DNA from: an uncultured Lachnospiraceae bacterium
Lineage (GTDB): Bacteria; Bacillota; Clostridia; Lachnospirales; Lachnospiraceae
Assembly: GCA_910587895.1 (NCBI GenBank)
Contig: CAJUOE010000199.1
Location: 1 to 8,875 of the forward strand
Length of the DNA: 8,875 bases
Direction: 5' to 3'
The translations under genes were made by a program, and so were the position numbers. How positions within the stretch are numbered: position 1 is the first letter of the stretch; every line of letters starts with the position of its first letter. The notes beneath the pieces were generated by a model. It did no database searches. It saw only the letters and a list, made by a program, of their open reading frames with translations, and was not told the DNA's origin. Positions 1 through 6,214 of the stretch are shown here, one piece after another.

Positions 1-97
1 AATATCGTTTGAGAATATCATTGAAAAATGGTGCGAGCGGGTCAACATAGTGTATGTTGACAGCTCGTTGTGCTCCGTTTTCGGGTTTAATATAGTT
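1..97. other. Non-LarC sequence joined to larC; possible mobile-element end
   Basis: This stretch lies where the larC C-terminal half should be, but no reading frame resembles LarC. It has a perfect 9-bp inverted repeat with a 3-nt spacer (41-61) and a direct repeat of AATATC at its left edge (1-6 and 14-19). Such subterminal structure is common near insertion-sequence ends, but I do not recognise a specific family and see no target duplication, because only one side of the junction is in view. A diverged gene end or an assembly join is also possible. Confidence 0.35.
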
Positions 98-697
98 TCC
101 GGTGGGGGTACATAATTCCCCTTCTATCGTTCCGCCATAAATGGGAACATCTTTTAAGATTTCGGCAGTCGCGGGTGCCGGAACCGGAAGAATTCCATGG
201 GCACAGCGCACGCTGCCGCTTCCCACATGGATGGGGGAGGCAAGAATCTGTTCCGGGTTCAGGATATCTAAAAGCAGGCAGCAGCCGACAACGTCCATGA
301 TGGCGTCCAATGTACCCACTTCATGAAAATGAATCTGGGAAATGTCCGTGTGGTGCGCAATGCTTTCCGCGTTGCCAAGGAGTTTATACACAGCTTTGGC
401 ATCTTCTATTACAGCAGAAGAAACCGGAAGATGATCAATCTGTGCAAGCATCTGCGGGTAGCTGGTGTGGGAATGGTGGTGCGGTTTTTCATGTCCGAGG
501 ATTGCGACATTCATCTTCGTGCCCCAGATGCCGCATTTCTCAGAAGATGTTGCCTGTAACATAATATCTTCCGGGAACAGGCTGTTCATGGTTTTTAAGA
601 AAATGTCTTTTTCTGAATCGGATAAAAGTTCGTAGAGCGCGCCCATCAGCATATCTCCGGAAACGCCCATGTTGCATTCAAGATATAGTGTTCTCAT
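1..697 (-). CDS. larC: LarC nickel insertion protein, N-terminal part, chimeric or interrupted at its 3' end
   Basis: LarC is the CTP-dependent enzyme that inserts nickel into the pyridinium-3,5-bisthiocarboxylic acid mononucleotide precursor, the last step of NPN cofactor synthesis for LarA-type racemases. The ATG at 697-695 overlaps the larB stop (ATGA) and has GGAGG 8 nt upstream. Codons 1-200 read as typical LarC: the start MRTLYLECNMGVSGDMLMGA, a His-rich stretch at residues 69-77, IHFHEVGTLDA at 122-132, HVGSG and PVPAPATAEI in the middle, and GELCTPTG at 193-200. After that Gly codon (98-100) the family normally continues AALLK. Here it reads NYIKPENGAQ and then 22 more residues without LarC similarity, open to the window edge. 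The +1 frame is also open but not LarC-like; the -1 frame stops within 7 codons. I infer an insertion, recombination junction or disrupted gene. The family call is secure; whether the product works is doubtful. Confidence 0.85.
   Translation of the reverse strand, partial: MRTLYLECNMGVSGDMLMGALYELLSDSEKDIFLKTMNSLFPEDIMLQATSSEKCGIWGTKMNVAILGHEKPHHHSHTSYPQMLAQIDHLPVSSAVIEDAKAVYKLLGNAESIAHHTDISQIHFHEVGTLDAIMDVVGCCLLLDILNPEQILASPIHVGSGSVRCAHGILPVPAPATAEILKDVPIYGGTIEGELCTPTGNYIKPENGAQRAVNIHYVDPLAPFFNDILKRY
41..61. repeat. Perfect 9-bp inverted repeat, 3-nt loop
   Basis: GTCAACATA (41-49), gtg, TATGTTGAC (53-61) form a perfect hairpin. It lies 36 bp from the point where larC similarity ends. No T-run follows on either strand, so it is not an ordinary intrinsic terminator. 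It may be a subterminal hairpin or protein-binding site of a mobile element. Confidence 0.6.
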
Positions 698-1455
698 TGT
701 TCATTACCTCCTATATGATTAATCATGCTGGCAAGATAGCCAGCGCCGAAACCGTTGTCAATATTTACCACGCTGACGCCGCTGGCGCAGGAGTTCAGCA
801 TGGAGAGCAGGGCGGAAAGACCCTGGAAATTGGAGCCATAACCGACGCTGGTAGGAACTGCAATCACCGGACAGTCACTAAGGCCGCCGATCACACTGGC
901 GAGCGCGCCTTCCATGCCGGCAACGGCAACGATGACGGTTGCCTGAGAGATGACGTCCACATGGGAGAGGAGCCGATGGATGCCGGCAACGCCTACGTCG
1001 TATAACCGTGTTACTCTGTTTCCCAATACTTCTGCGGTCAGGGCTGCCTCCTCCGCAATCGGGATATCGCTGGTGCCGCCCGTGGCAATGACGATGGTTC
1101 CGGAGGCTGTAAGTTCTTCCCGGCGTGCCACAATTCCGATGCGCGATAATTTATCGTATGTGAAAGGAAAGCGTTCTGCAAGGCAGGCGGCGTTTTCCTC
1201 GGATAGTTTGGTAATCAGGATGTTCACGGCTTGGTTGGACAGCATGGACGTTATGATTCCCTCCAGCTGTTCAGCCGTCTTGCCTGCGCCATAGATGACT
1301 TCCTGTGCGCCCTGCCGGATGCGCCTGTGGTGATCAACTTTAGCATATCCAAGGTCTTCAAAAGGGCTGATTTTCAGTTGTTCGTATGCCGTCCTGGCGT
1401 CGAGCGTGCCATCCTCTATCTGTTGCAGGATAGATAATATATGCTGTGATTCCAT
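694..1455 (-). CDS. larB: LarB, pyridinium-3,5-biscarboxylic acid mononucleotide synthase
   Basis: LarB carboxylates the pyridine ring of nicotinic acid adenine dinucleotide and cleaves off AMP, giving P2CMN, the first intermediate of the NPN cofactor. The C-terminal half is related to the AIR carboxylase PurE. The product is 253 aa, close to the usual LarB length. Visible motifs are GTSDIPIAEEA (127-137), DVGVAGIHR (153-161), VAGMEGALASVIGGL (178-192), PTSVGYG (201-207) and NSCASG (221-226) followed by NIDNGFGAGY (231-240). Cys223 in NSC matches the conserved cysteine (Cys221 in Lactobacillus plantarum) known to attack the pyridine ring. Two ATGs are adjacent; I chose the second (1455) because AGAGG sits 5 nt upstream of it and only 2 nt from the first. 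The frame is open up to 1554, but that part lies in the promoter and leader. It is the first gene of the operon and overlaps larC by 4 bp. Confidence 0.95.
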   Translation of the reverse strand: MESQHILSILQQIEDGTLDARTAYEQLKISPFEDLGYAKVDHHRRIRQGAQEVIYGAGKTAEQLEGIITSMLSNQAVNILITKLSEENAACLAERFPFTYDKLSRIGIVARREELTASGTIVIATGGTSDIPIAEEAALTAEVLGNRVTRLYDVGVAGIHRLLSHVDVISQATVIVAVAGMEGALASVIGGLSDCPVIAVPTSVGYGSNFQGLSALLSMLNSCASGVSVVNIDNGFGAGYLASMINHIGGNEQ

Positions 1456-1460
1456 CATAA

Positions 1461-1465
1461 CCTCT
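1461..1465 (-). promoter_or_regulatory. Ribosome binding site deciding the larB start
   Basis: AGAGG on the minus strand lies 5 nt before the ATG at 1455 and 2 nt before the ATG at 1458, favouring the 253-aa product. Confidence 0.6.
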
Positions 1466-1497
1466 TTTCTGAAAAAAATGCGTTGCTGATAGGAATA

Positions 1498-1526
1498 ATT
1501 ATAGGATTTTCCCGGAAAATAGTCAA
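1498..1526 (-). promoter_or_regulatory. Sigma-A promoter of larBC
   Basis: On the minus strand, TTGACT (1526-1521) and TATAAT (1503-1498) are separated by exactly 17 bp. This is near consensus and gives a leader of roughly 35 nt before the larB start. The spacer is filled by the palindrome at 1506-1520, so regulation is likely despite the strong core elements. Confidence 0.85.
1506..1520. promoter_or_regulatory. Candidate operator between -35 and -10 of larB
   Basis: ATTTTCCCGGAAAAT is a perfect palindrome (7-bp arms around one central base) and fills 15 of the 17 spacer bases. A protein bound here would block RNA polymerase, so repression is the simplest reading. The regulator is unknown; it does not clearly match the Crp/Fnr-type sites expected for LarR of lactobacilli. 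A similar site lies at 1681-1696. Confidence 0.5.
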
Positions 1527-1815
1527 GAAGGTGGCAGAGGAGTTTGGAGAACAAAGATTCGACTGTTTGAAAAAATAATTAGATTCATTTGGCATGGTCT
1601 AAAGCAATGAAAGACACAATAAAAAAATAAAACTGGTAAAATTGATAAATTTTTACTAAAAATATGAAAATATATAGGAAATTTTACCGGAAAAATGGAA
1701 GTATCAGGGAATTATACAAAAGATGAATAGAATTTTGTGAAGAAAAAATAATAAAATAGTGTAAAATAACCGTCAAATTTTTGGTTTTTTCGGTTGGGAG
1801 AGAAAAAACAAAAAG
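1527..1815. other. A/T-rich divergent intergenic region
   Basis: This is the upstream DNA shared by larB (minus) and the HPr-like gene (plus). It is very A/T-rich with many A-tracts and holds no convincing gene. It contains the palindrome at 1681-1696 and a weak inverted repeat, AACCG at 1768-1772 and CGGTT at 1791-1795. The A-tracts could act as curved DNA or UP-elements for the promoter at 1816; that is inference. Confidence 0.6.
1681..1696. promoter_or_regulatory. Second operator-like palindrome
   Basis: ATTTTACCGGAAAAAT is a 16-bp dyad around CCGG with one mismatched pair. It shares 13 of the first 15 positions with the palindrome in the larB promoter, about 175 bp away. It may be an auxiliary operator for larB or a site acting on the divergent gene. 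The A/T-rich background makes chance similarity possible. Confidence 0.3.
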
Positions 1816-1844
1816 TTGACAAATAATGAAAAAGGTGGCATAAT
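1816..1844 (+). promoter_or_regulatory. Sigma-A promoter of the HPr-like gene
   Basis: TTGACA (1816-1821), a 17-bp spacer and CATAAT (1839-1844) make a near-consensus promoter preceded by A-tracts. Transcription would begin near 1851, leaving a leader of about 37 nt. Confidence 0.8.
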
Positions 1845-1887
1845 TTTCAAAACTCAGATGAAATGCAAGGTAGAAAGGATGAGGAAT

Positions 1888-2115
1888 ATGAACGAGAGAA
1901 TTATTAAATTAGCAGATGAAGATGAGGTATGTGATTTTGTAAACGCTGCTGGTAAATGTGATTTTGATGTTGACATATCCTACCAGCGCATGGTCATTGA
2001 TGCTAAGTCCATTTTAGGTGTTATGGGTCTTGGCGTGGAAAAGGAACTTACAGTAAAGTATGGCGGCAAGGATCTGAGTTTTGAGAATGTATTGAGCAAG
2101 TATACGGTGGCTTAA
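1888..2115 (+). CDS. HPr-like protein lacking the phosphorylatable histidine motif
   Basis: The 75-aa product resembles HPr, the phosphocarrier of the sugar phosphotransferase system. The match is in the second half: DISYQRMVIDAK followed by SILGVMGLG (residues 41-49), which corresponds to the region around regulatory Ser46 of Gram-positive HPr. Ser41 is the likely equivalent. The catalytic His15 motif (HARP) is absent: the N-terminus reads LADEDEVCDFVNAAGKCDFD and the protein has no histidine at all. It therefore cannot pass phosphate as HPr does. A regulatory role through the serine, like Crh of Bacillus, is possible but not shown; such His-less HPr-family proteins are common in Clostridia. 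I chose the ATG at 1888, with AAAGGATGAGG upstream; an in-frame ATG at 1879 is too close to the Shine-Dalgarno. It has its own promoter and terminator, so it is probably monocistronic. Confidence 0.8.
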   Translation: MNERIIKLADEDEVCDFVNAAGKCDFDVDISYQRMVIDAKSILGVMGLGVEKELTVKYGGKDLSFENVLSKYTVA

Positions 2116-2150
2116 TGTTGGCAATTGAGAATAGACAGGATGAGAGATGA

Positions 2151-2196
2151 AGCTGTCACTCTCACGATTTGCAAATCGTGGGGTGGCAGCTTTTTT
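2151..2196 (+). terminator. Strong rho-independent terminator after the HPr-like gene
   Basis: AGCTGTCAC (2151-2159) pairs with GTGGCAGCT (2183-2191, one G-U pair). Inside it lies the perfect palindrome CACGATTTGCAAATCGTG (2163-2180), and six Ts follow (2191-2196). It separates the HPr-like gene from the helicase gene. The open helicase frame extends back into it, which argues against any helicase start before about 2200. Confidence 0.92.
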
Positions 2197-2200
2197 CGGC

Positions 2201-2230
2201 TTGCCCGCTTTGTTCCTTTCATGATAAAAT
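2201..2230 (+). promoter_or_regulatory. Probable promoter of the helicase gene
   Basis: TTGCCC (2201-2206), an 18-bp spacer and TAAAAT (2225-2230) with an extended -10 TG at 2222-2223 lie just after the terminator. Core matches are moderate, but the gene needs a promoter here because the preceding terminator is strong. Confidence 0.55.
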
Positions 2231-2277
2231 ATTATTTAAAGTCTGTAAGTGGAAAAGGAAAAAATATTTCATGGAAC

Positions 2278-2282
2278 AGGAG
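2278..2282 (+). promoter_or_regulatory. Ribosome binding site deciding the helicase start
   Basis: AGGAG lies 6 nt before the ATG at 2289. The in-frame ATG at 2271 has only a distant AAGGA about 11 nt away, and ATGs further upstream fall in the promoter or terminator. Confidence 0.65.
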
Positions 2283-2288
2283 ACATAC

Positions 2289-4643
2289 ATGGAGAATATT
2301 AAAATTTCCGTGCGCAATCTGGTGGAATTCATCTTGCGTTCCGGCGATATCGACAACCGCCACGGCAGGGCTGCACAGAAAGAGGCCATGCAGGAGGGTA
2401 GCCGGATTCATCGGAAAATCCAGAGAAGAATGGGCGCCGATTACCAGCCGGAAGTCCCTTTGAAGATAGAATTAAACCGGGAAGAATATACGCTCACCAT
2501 AGAAGGCAGGGCGGACGGCATCATTGTGCAGGATGGACAGACGACGGTGGATGAAATTAAGGGGATTTATATGGATGTAAACCTGTTGGAAGAGCCGGTT
2601 TTAGTGCATCTTGCGCAGGCAAAATGCTATGCGTATATTCTGGCGACGCAGCAGGAACTTTCAGAGATTTCCGTGCAGATGACGTACTGCAACCTGGATA
2701 CGGAAGAGATACGCAGGTTTCGGGAGCATTATTCGTTTGCGGAGCTAAAGCAGTGGTTCTTGGGAGTGGCAGAGGCGTATGACAAATGGGCCGAATTCCA
2801 ATACCGGGCGAAGCAGGAGCGCGACAGATCCATAGAGGAGCTGGAATTTCCCTTTCCCTACCGCGAAGGGCAGCGGGAGCTTGCCGCCGGAGTGTACCGC
2901 ACGATTTACCGGGAGAAAAATCTTTTCATTCAGGCGCCCACCGGGACGGGCAAGACGATTACCACCGTCTTTCCGGCAGTGAAGGCGGTGGGACAGGGAC
3001 TGGCAGAGAAAGTGTTTTATTTGACGGCGCGCACCATCACCAGGACAGTGGCGAGGGAGACATTTGATTTGCTGCGGACGCAGGGCTATCAGGGACGCGT
3101 CCTGACGATTACGGCCAAGGAGAAACTCTGTTTTTGCGAGGAGATGGACTGTAACCCGGTGCATTGCCCCTATGCAAAGGGCCATTACGACCGGGTAAAT
3201 GACGCGGTATTTGATTTGCTTTCGCGGGATCGTGATCTGACGCGGGAGGTGTTGCTTGCACAGGCGGAGAAGTTTCAGGTATGCCCGTTTGAAATGTGTC
3301 TGGACACTTCCCTCTGGGTAGATGACATCATCTGCGACTATAATTATGTGTTTGATCCCAATGTGTACCTGAAACGTTTTTTTGCGGAGGGCGTAAAGGG
3401 CGATTATATTTTTCTTGTGGATGAGGCGCACAATCTGGTGGAGCGCGGGCGTGAGATGTATAGCGCTAATCTGTATAAAGAGGATTTCCTAAAGTGCAAA
3501 AAGATACTGAAGGAATACAGCAAAAAATGCACGGCGGCCCTGGAAAAGTGCAATAAACATCTGCTGAAAATGAAACGCGCCTGTGACAATTACCGTATTC
3601 TTGGCGGCATCGAAGAATTGATTTTTGCCTTGATGCAGCTTGGCTCTGCGATGGAAGATTTTTTCCAGGGAGAGGTTGTCTTGCCGGAAAAAAAGGAGGT
3701 GCAGGAATTCTATCTGAACCTGCGCCATTTTCTGAATATGTATGATCTGGTGGATGACAATTATGTGATTTACTCGGAGCATCAGCAGGATGGAAGATTT
3801 AAACTGAGGCTGTACTGCGTCAACCCGGCGTTGAATTTACAGTCCTGCATAGACAAAGGGAGGTCAACCATCTTTTTTTCGGCAACGCTGCTTCCGATTC
3901 AGTATTATAAGAAACTGTTGAGCGCCTGTCCGGACAATTATGCGGTCTATGCGCAGAGCGTATTCGCAAATGAGCAGAAACTTGTGGCGGTGGCAAGGGA
4001 TGTGAGCAGCAAATATACGAGGCGCACGGCGCAGGAGTTTGAGAAGATTGCCGTCTATATCTATGAGACGGTAAAGGCAAGGAGTGGAAATTATATCGCG
4101 TTTTTTCCATCTTACCGCATGATGCAGGATGTGTGGGAATGTTTCGTGCAGCGTGAGGATGTTTTGGATGACATGGACTGCATCTGCCAGGAAAGCGGCA
4201 TGAGTGAATCGCAGCGCGAGGAATTTCTGGAGAATTTTAACGTCAGCCGTACAAAACCGCTGATTGGATTTTGCGTGATGGGCGGTATTTTTGCCGAGGG
4301 CATTGATTTAAAACACGAGGCGCTAATCGGCGTCATCGTCGTGGGAACAGGATTGCCGCAGATTAGCAATGAGCGGGAAATTTTAAAGGATTATTATGAG
4401 CGTGACGAACATGCGGGATTTGCGTATGCCTTCCGGTATCCGGGCATGAACAAGGTGTTGCAGGCGGCGGGGCGCGTGATTCGCACGACAAAAGACCGCG
4501 GCGTCATCCTTCTGTTGGACGAGCGGTTTCTGCAGCAGGACTATCAGACGCTTTTTCCCAGGGAATGGGAGGGATTTCAGGTTGTGGACTTGCGCGGAGT
4601 GCGAAAGGCGTTGGAGGAATTCTGGAAAAAAAGTGAAGAATAA
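2289..4643 (+). CDS. XPD/DinG-type Fe-S DNA helicase with N-terminal PD-(D/E)XK nuclease domain
   Basis: This 784-aa protein joins two activities. Residues 1 to about 180 look like a RecB/Cas4-type nuclease: EGSRIH (36-41), Asp76 in GRADGI, Glu89-x-Lys91 in VDEIKG and the QxxxY element Q110/Y114. Residues from about 190 form a superfamily 2 Rad3/XPD helicase: Walker A APTGTGKT (216-223), an Fe-S region with cysteines at 281, 283, 288, 293, 332 and 337 (likely ligands 281, 288, 293, 332), DEAH (378-381), FFSATLLP (529-536), FAEGID (668-673) and the arginine-finger motif QAAGRVIR (725-732). All key residues are present, so it should be active. XPD and DinG helicases unwind DNA 5' to 3' and resolve structured or RNA-containing DNA; the nuclease part could process the product. 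Repair or defence are plausible roles. No terminator is seen after it, so transcription may run into the XRE gene. Confident in both domains, not in the pathway. Confidence 0.92.
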   Translation: MENIKISVRNLVEFILRSGDIDNRHGRAAQKEAMQEGSRIHRKIQRRMGADYQPEVPLKIELNREEYTLTIEGRADGIIVQDGQTTVDEIKGIYMDVNLLEEPVLVHLAQAKCYAYILATQQELSEISVQMTYCNLDTEEIRRFREHYSFAELKQWFLGVAEAYDKWAEFQYRAKQERDRSIEELEFPFPYREGQRELAAGVYRTIYREKNLFIQAPTGTGKTITTVFPAVKAVGQGLAEKVFYLTARTITRTVARETFDLLRTQGYQGRVLTITAKEKLCFCEEMDCNPVHCPYAKGHYDRVNDAVFDLLSRDRDLTREVLLAQAEKFQVCPFEMCLDTSLWVDDIICDYNYVFDPNVYLKRFFAEGVKGDYIFLVDEAHNLVERGREMYSANLYKEDFLKCKKILKEYSKKCTAALEKCNKHLLKMKRACDNYRILGGIEELIFALMQLGSAMEDFFQGEVVLPEKKEVQEFYLNLRHFLNMYDLVDDNYVIYSEHQQDGRFKLRLYCVNPALNLQSCIDKGRSTIFFSATLLPIQYYKKLLSACPDNYAVYAQSVFANEQKLVAVARDVSSKYTRRTAQEFEKIAVYIYETVKARSGNYIAFFPSYRMMQDVWECFVQREDVLDDMDCICQESGMSESQREEFLENFNVSRTKPLIGFCVMGGIFAEGIDLKHEALIGVIVVGTGLPQISNEREILKDYYERDEHAGFAYAFRYPGMNKVLQAAGRVIRTTKDRGVILLLDERFLQQDYQTLFPREWEGFQVVDLRGVRKALEEFWKKSEE

Positions 4644-4710
4644 TGTAATCATTTTTTTCAATATGTTTCCTAACGGTTGATTTTGTGTCGAAAAGTATCG
4701 TTTAAATCCA

Positions 4711-4739
4711 TTGTGCCAGATATGGAATGCGGTTATACT
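4711..4739 (+). promoter_or_regulatory. Probable promoter of the XRE-exporter operon
   Basis: TTGTGC (4711-4716), a 17-bp spacer and TATACT (4734-4739) precede the XRE regulator by 41 bp. No other convincing promoter lies before the exporter genes, so all four genes probably depend on it, with possible read-through from the helicase gene. Confidence 0.6.
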
Positions 4740-4780
4740 GTTTTTGTAAAGATTTCACACGCAAGGAGGTGCAATCGGAA

Positions 4781-5899
4781 ATGGCTCCGTTAAATATTGC
4801 AGAAAATATTCTGCGCTTCAGGCATGGAAAGAAAATGACCCAGGAGCAGCTCGCAAATTTTATCGGCGTCACAAAGGCATCCGTTTCCAAATGGGAGACG
4901 GGGCAGAGTATGCCGGATATTATTATTCTGCCGCAGCTTGCCGCGATATTTGACGTTACGGTGGATGAAATTTTGGGGTATGTTCCGCAGTTGTCGCCAG
5001 AGCAGATTCAGAAACTGTATCAGGAATTTGCAGCAGATTTTGCCAGCAGGCCGTTTGAGGAAGCGTTGGCGCAGACACAGAAATATGTAAAAAAATATTA
5101 CTCATGCTATCCCTTTCTTTTCCAGATCTGTGTCTTATGGCTCAACCATCATACGATGGCAAAAGGAGAAGAACGCCAGCGGGAAATTCTGGCGCAGTTG
5201 TCTGACTTATGCGGACATATCAGGGAAAACTGCCATGATGTGCGGATTAGCGATGATGTGATTGTCTTACAGTCCATGGTTCATCTGCTGCTGGGAAAGA
5301 CAGACGAGGTTGTGGACGCCCTGGAAGAGATGTCAAGACCGGATCGCCTGATGGGGCAGAGCGCGTCGGTTCTCATGCAGGCATACATGATGGCGGGGGA
5401 GAAGGAGAAGGCGGAAAGCCTGATGCAGATCAGCATGTACAATGCGTTGGTTTCGTTTGTGGGAATCTCAACGAGCTATATTTCCATGCAGATGGAAAAG
5501 CCAGAGGCCTGCGAGCCCACGGTAAACCGTATTGCGCAGGTGGTGGAAACATACGGCCTTCGGCAGCTCAATCCCAATCTGGCAGCCGGGTTTGAATACC
5601 AGGCCACGATGTACTTTTGCCTGCATGGCAAAAAGAAAGAGGCGCTGGAACATGCCCGATATTATGTCTTATGCCTGGAAGAGTTATTTTCCTCTGATAC
5701 GATCGTGTTGCATGGGGATGATTATTTTGACCGGATTGAAGAGTGGTTTGAGAAGACGGAGGGAGGAACGGGCGCGCTGCGCAACCGGCAGGTGGTTTTG
5801 GACGAGGTGAAAAGCTCTCTTGACAGTCCGGCCTTTGCCTTGCTGGAGAGGGAAGATGGATTTAAGAACCTCAAACGGAAACTAAGCAAGATTTGCTAG
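4781..5899 (+). CDS. XRE-family transcriptional regulator with TPR-like C-terminal region
   Basis: The 372-aa protein has an N-terminal lambda-repressor-type helix-turn-helix (about residues 6-67). MTQEQLANFIGV leads into the recognition helix TKASVSKWETGQ (31-42), then PQLAAIFDVTVDEILGY (51-67). The rest is helical, with segments resembling tetratricopeptide repeats around 167-184 (LLLGKTDEVVDALEEM), 201-215 and 278-296. Such regions often bind a peptide or partner protein and switch DNA binding. I chose the ATG at 4781, which follows AAGGAGG by 11 nt; the frame is open to an ATG at 4727, but that codon lies inside the promoter. It is followed after 68 bp by membrane and ABC-exporter genes without a new promoter, so it likely controls this exporter and perhaps itself. 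The signal is unknown. DNA-binding call is firm; TPR assignment is by pattern only. Confidence 0.88.
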   Translation: MAPLNIAENILRFRHGKKMTQEQLANFIGVTKASVSKWETGQSMPDIIILPQLAAIFDVTVDEILGYVPQLSPEQIQKLYQEFAADFASRPFEEALAQTQKYVKKYYSCYPFLFQICVLWLNHHTMAKGEERQREILAQLSDLCGHIRENCHDVRISDDVIVLQSMVHLLLGKTDEVVDALEEMSRPDRLMGQSASVLMQAYMMAGEKEKAESLMQISMYNALVSFVGISTSYISMQMEKPEACEPTVNRIAQVVETYGLRQLNPNLAAGFEYQATMYFCLHGKKKEALEHARYYVLCLEELFSSDTIVLHGDDYFDRIEEWFEKTEGGTGALRNRQVVLDEVKSSLDSPAFALLEREDGFKNLKRKLSKIC

Positions 5900-5967
5900 C
5901 GCCTGTGAAATCAACTAAAACAGAACAAACAGCCGGAAACTGGATAAGGCTTGGAAAGGAGAAACGG

Positions 5968-6177
5968 ATGACAAATATGGATATTACAGAGGTACTGCCG
6001 TTTTTGATTCCCCTGGTAGTGGTGCAGTTTGCGCTTCTCGGTTATGCGCTATGGCACATCCTGACGCATAAAAATTACAGATATGGAAACCGCACCGTGT
6101 GGATTGTCGTTGTCCTTGTGGGGATGCAGTTCATCGGCCCGATTTTATATTTTATTCTGGGCAGGGAAGAATCATAA
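5968..6177 (+). CDS. Small two-helix membrane protein, YxlE-like (PLDc_N type)
   Basis: This 69-aa protein has two hydrophobic segments (about residues 8-32 and 43-64) joined by a short basic loop (HKNYRYGNRT), and ends with GPILYFILGREES. This is the pattern of the PLDc_N domain found at the start of cardiolipin synthases and alone in small proteins such as YxlE of Bacillus subtilis. YxlE lies next to the YxlFG ABC transporter and is linked to negative control of sigma-Y. Here too it is directly followed by an ATPase and a permease, so an accessory role in this exporter is likely. No catalytic phospholipase motif is present. The start at 5968 has AAAGGAG 6 nt upstream; an in-frame ATG at 5893 overlaps the regulator gene and lacks a good site. 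Confidence 0.82.
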   Translation: MTNMDITEVLPFLIPLVVVQFALLGYALWHILTHKNYRYGNRTVWIVVVLVGMQFIGPILYFILGREES

Positions 6178-6214
6178 AATATTAAACGTAAAAGGAAACG
6201 AATGGAGGAACGTG

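Noticed and set aside
98..110. Programmed frameshift site in larC like that of L. plantarum
   Set aside because: The -1 frame meets TAA within 7 codons and the +1 frame does not give LarC sequence, so frameshifting would not restore the protein within this window.
688..1294. Plus-strand open frames opposite larB
   Set aside because: They overlap a confident gene on the opposite strand and their translations look like non-coding reading of it.
1664..1726. Short plus-strand frame starting MKIYRKFYRK, 20 residues
   Set aside because: No ribosome binding site or promoter and very A/T-rich; likely chance.
1768..1795. Inverted repeat AACCG / CGGTT with an 18-nt loop
   Set aside because: Short stem with a long loop and no following T-run; too weak for a terminator or operator claim.
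2745..3431. Long minus-strand open frame (228 codons) inside the helicase gene
   Set aside because: It lies opposite a fully supported coding region, lacks a good ribosome binding site and resembles no known protein; a by-product of codon use on the other strand.
4644..4665. T-run just after the helicase stop
   Set aside because: No stem-loop precedes it, so it is not called a terminator.
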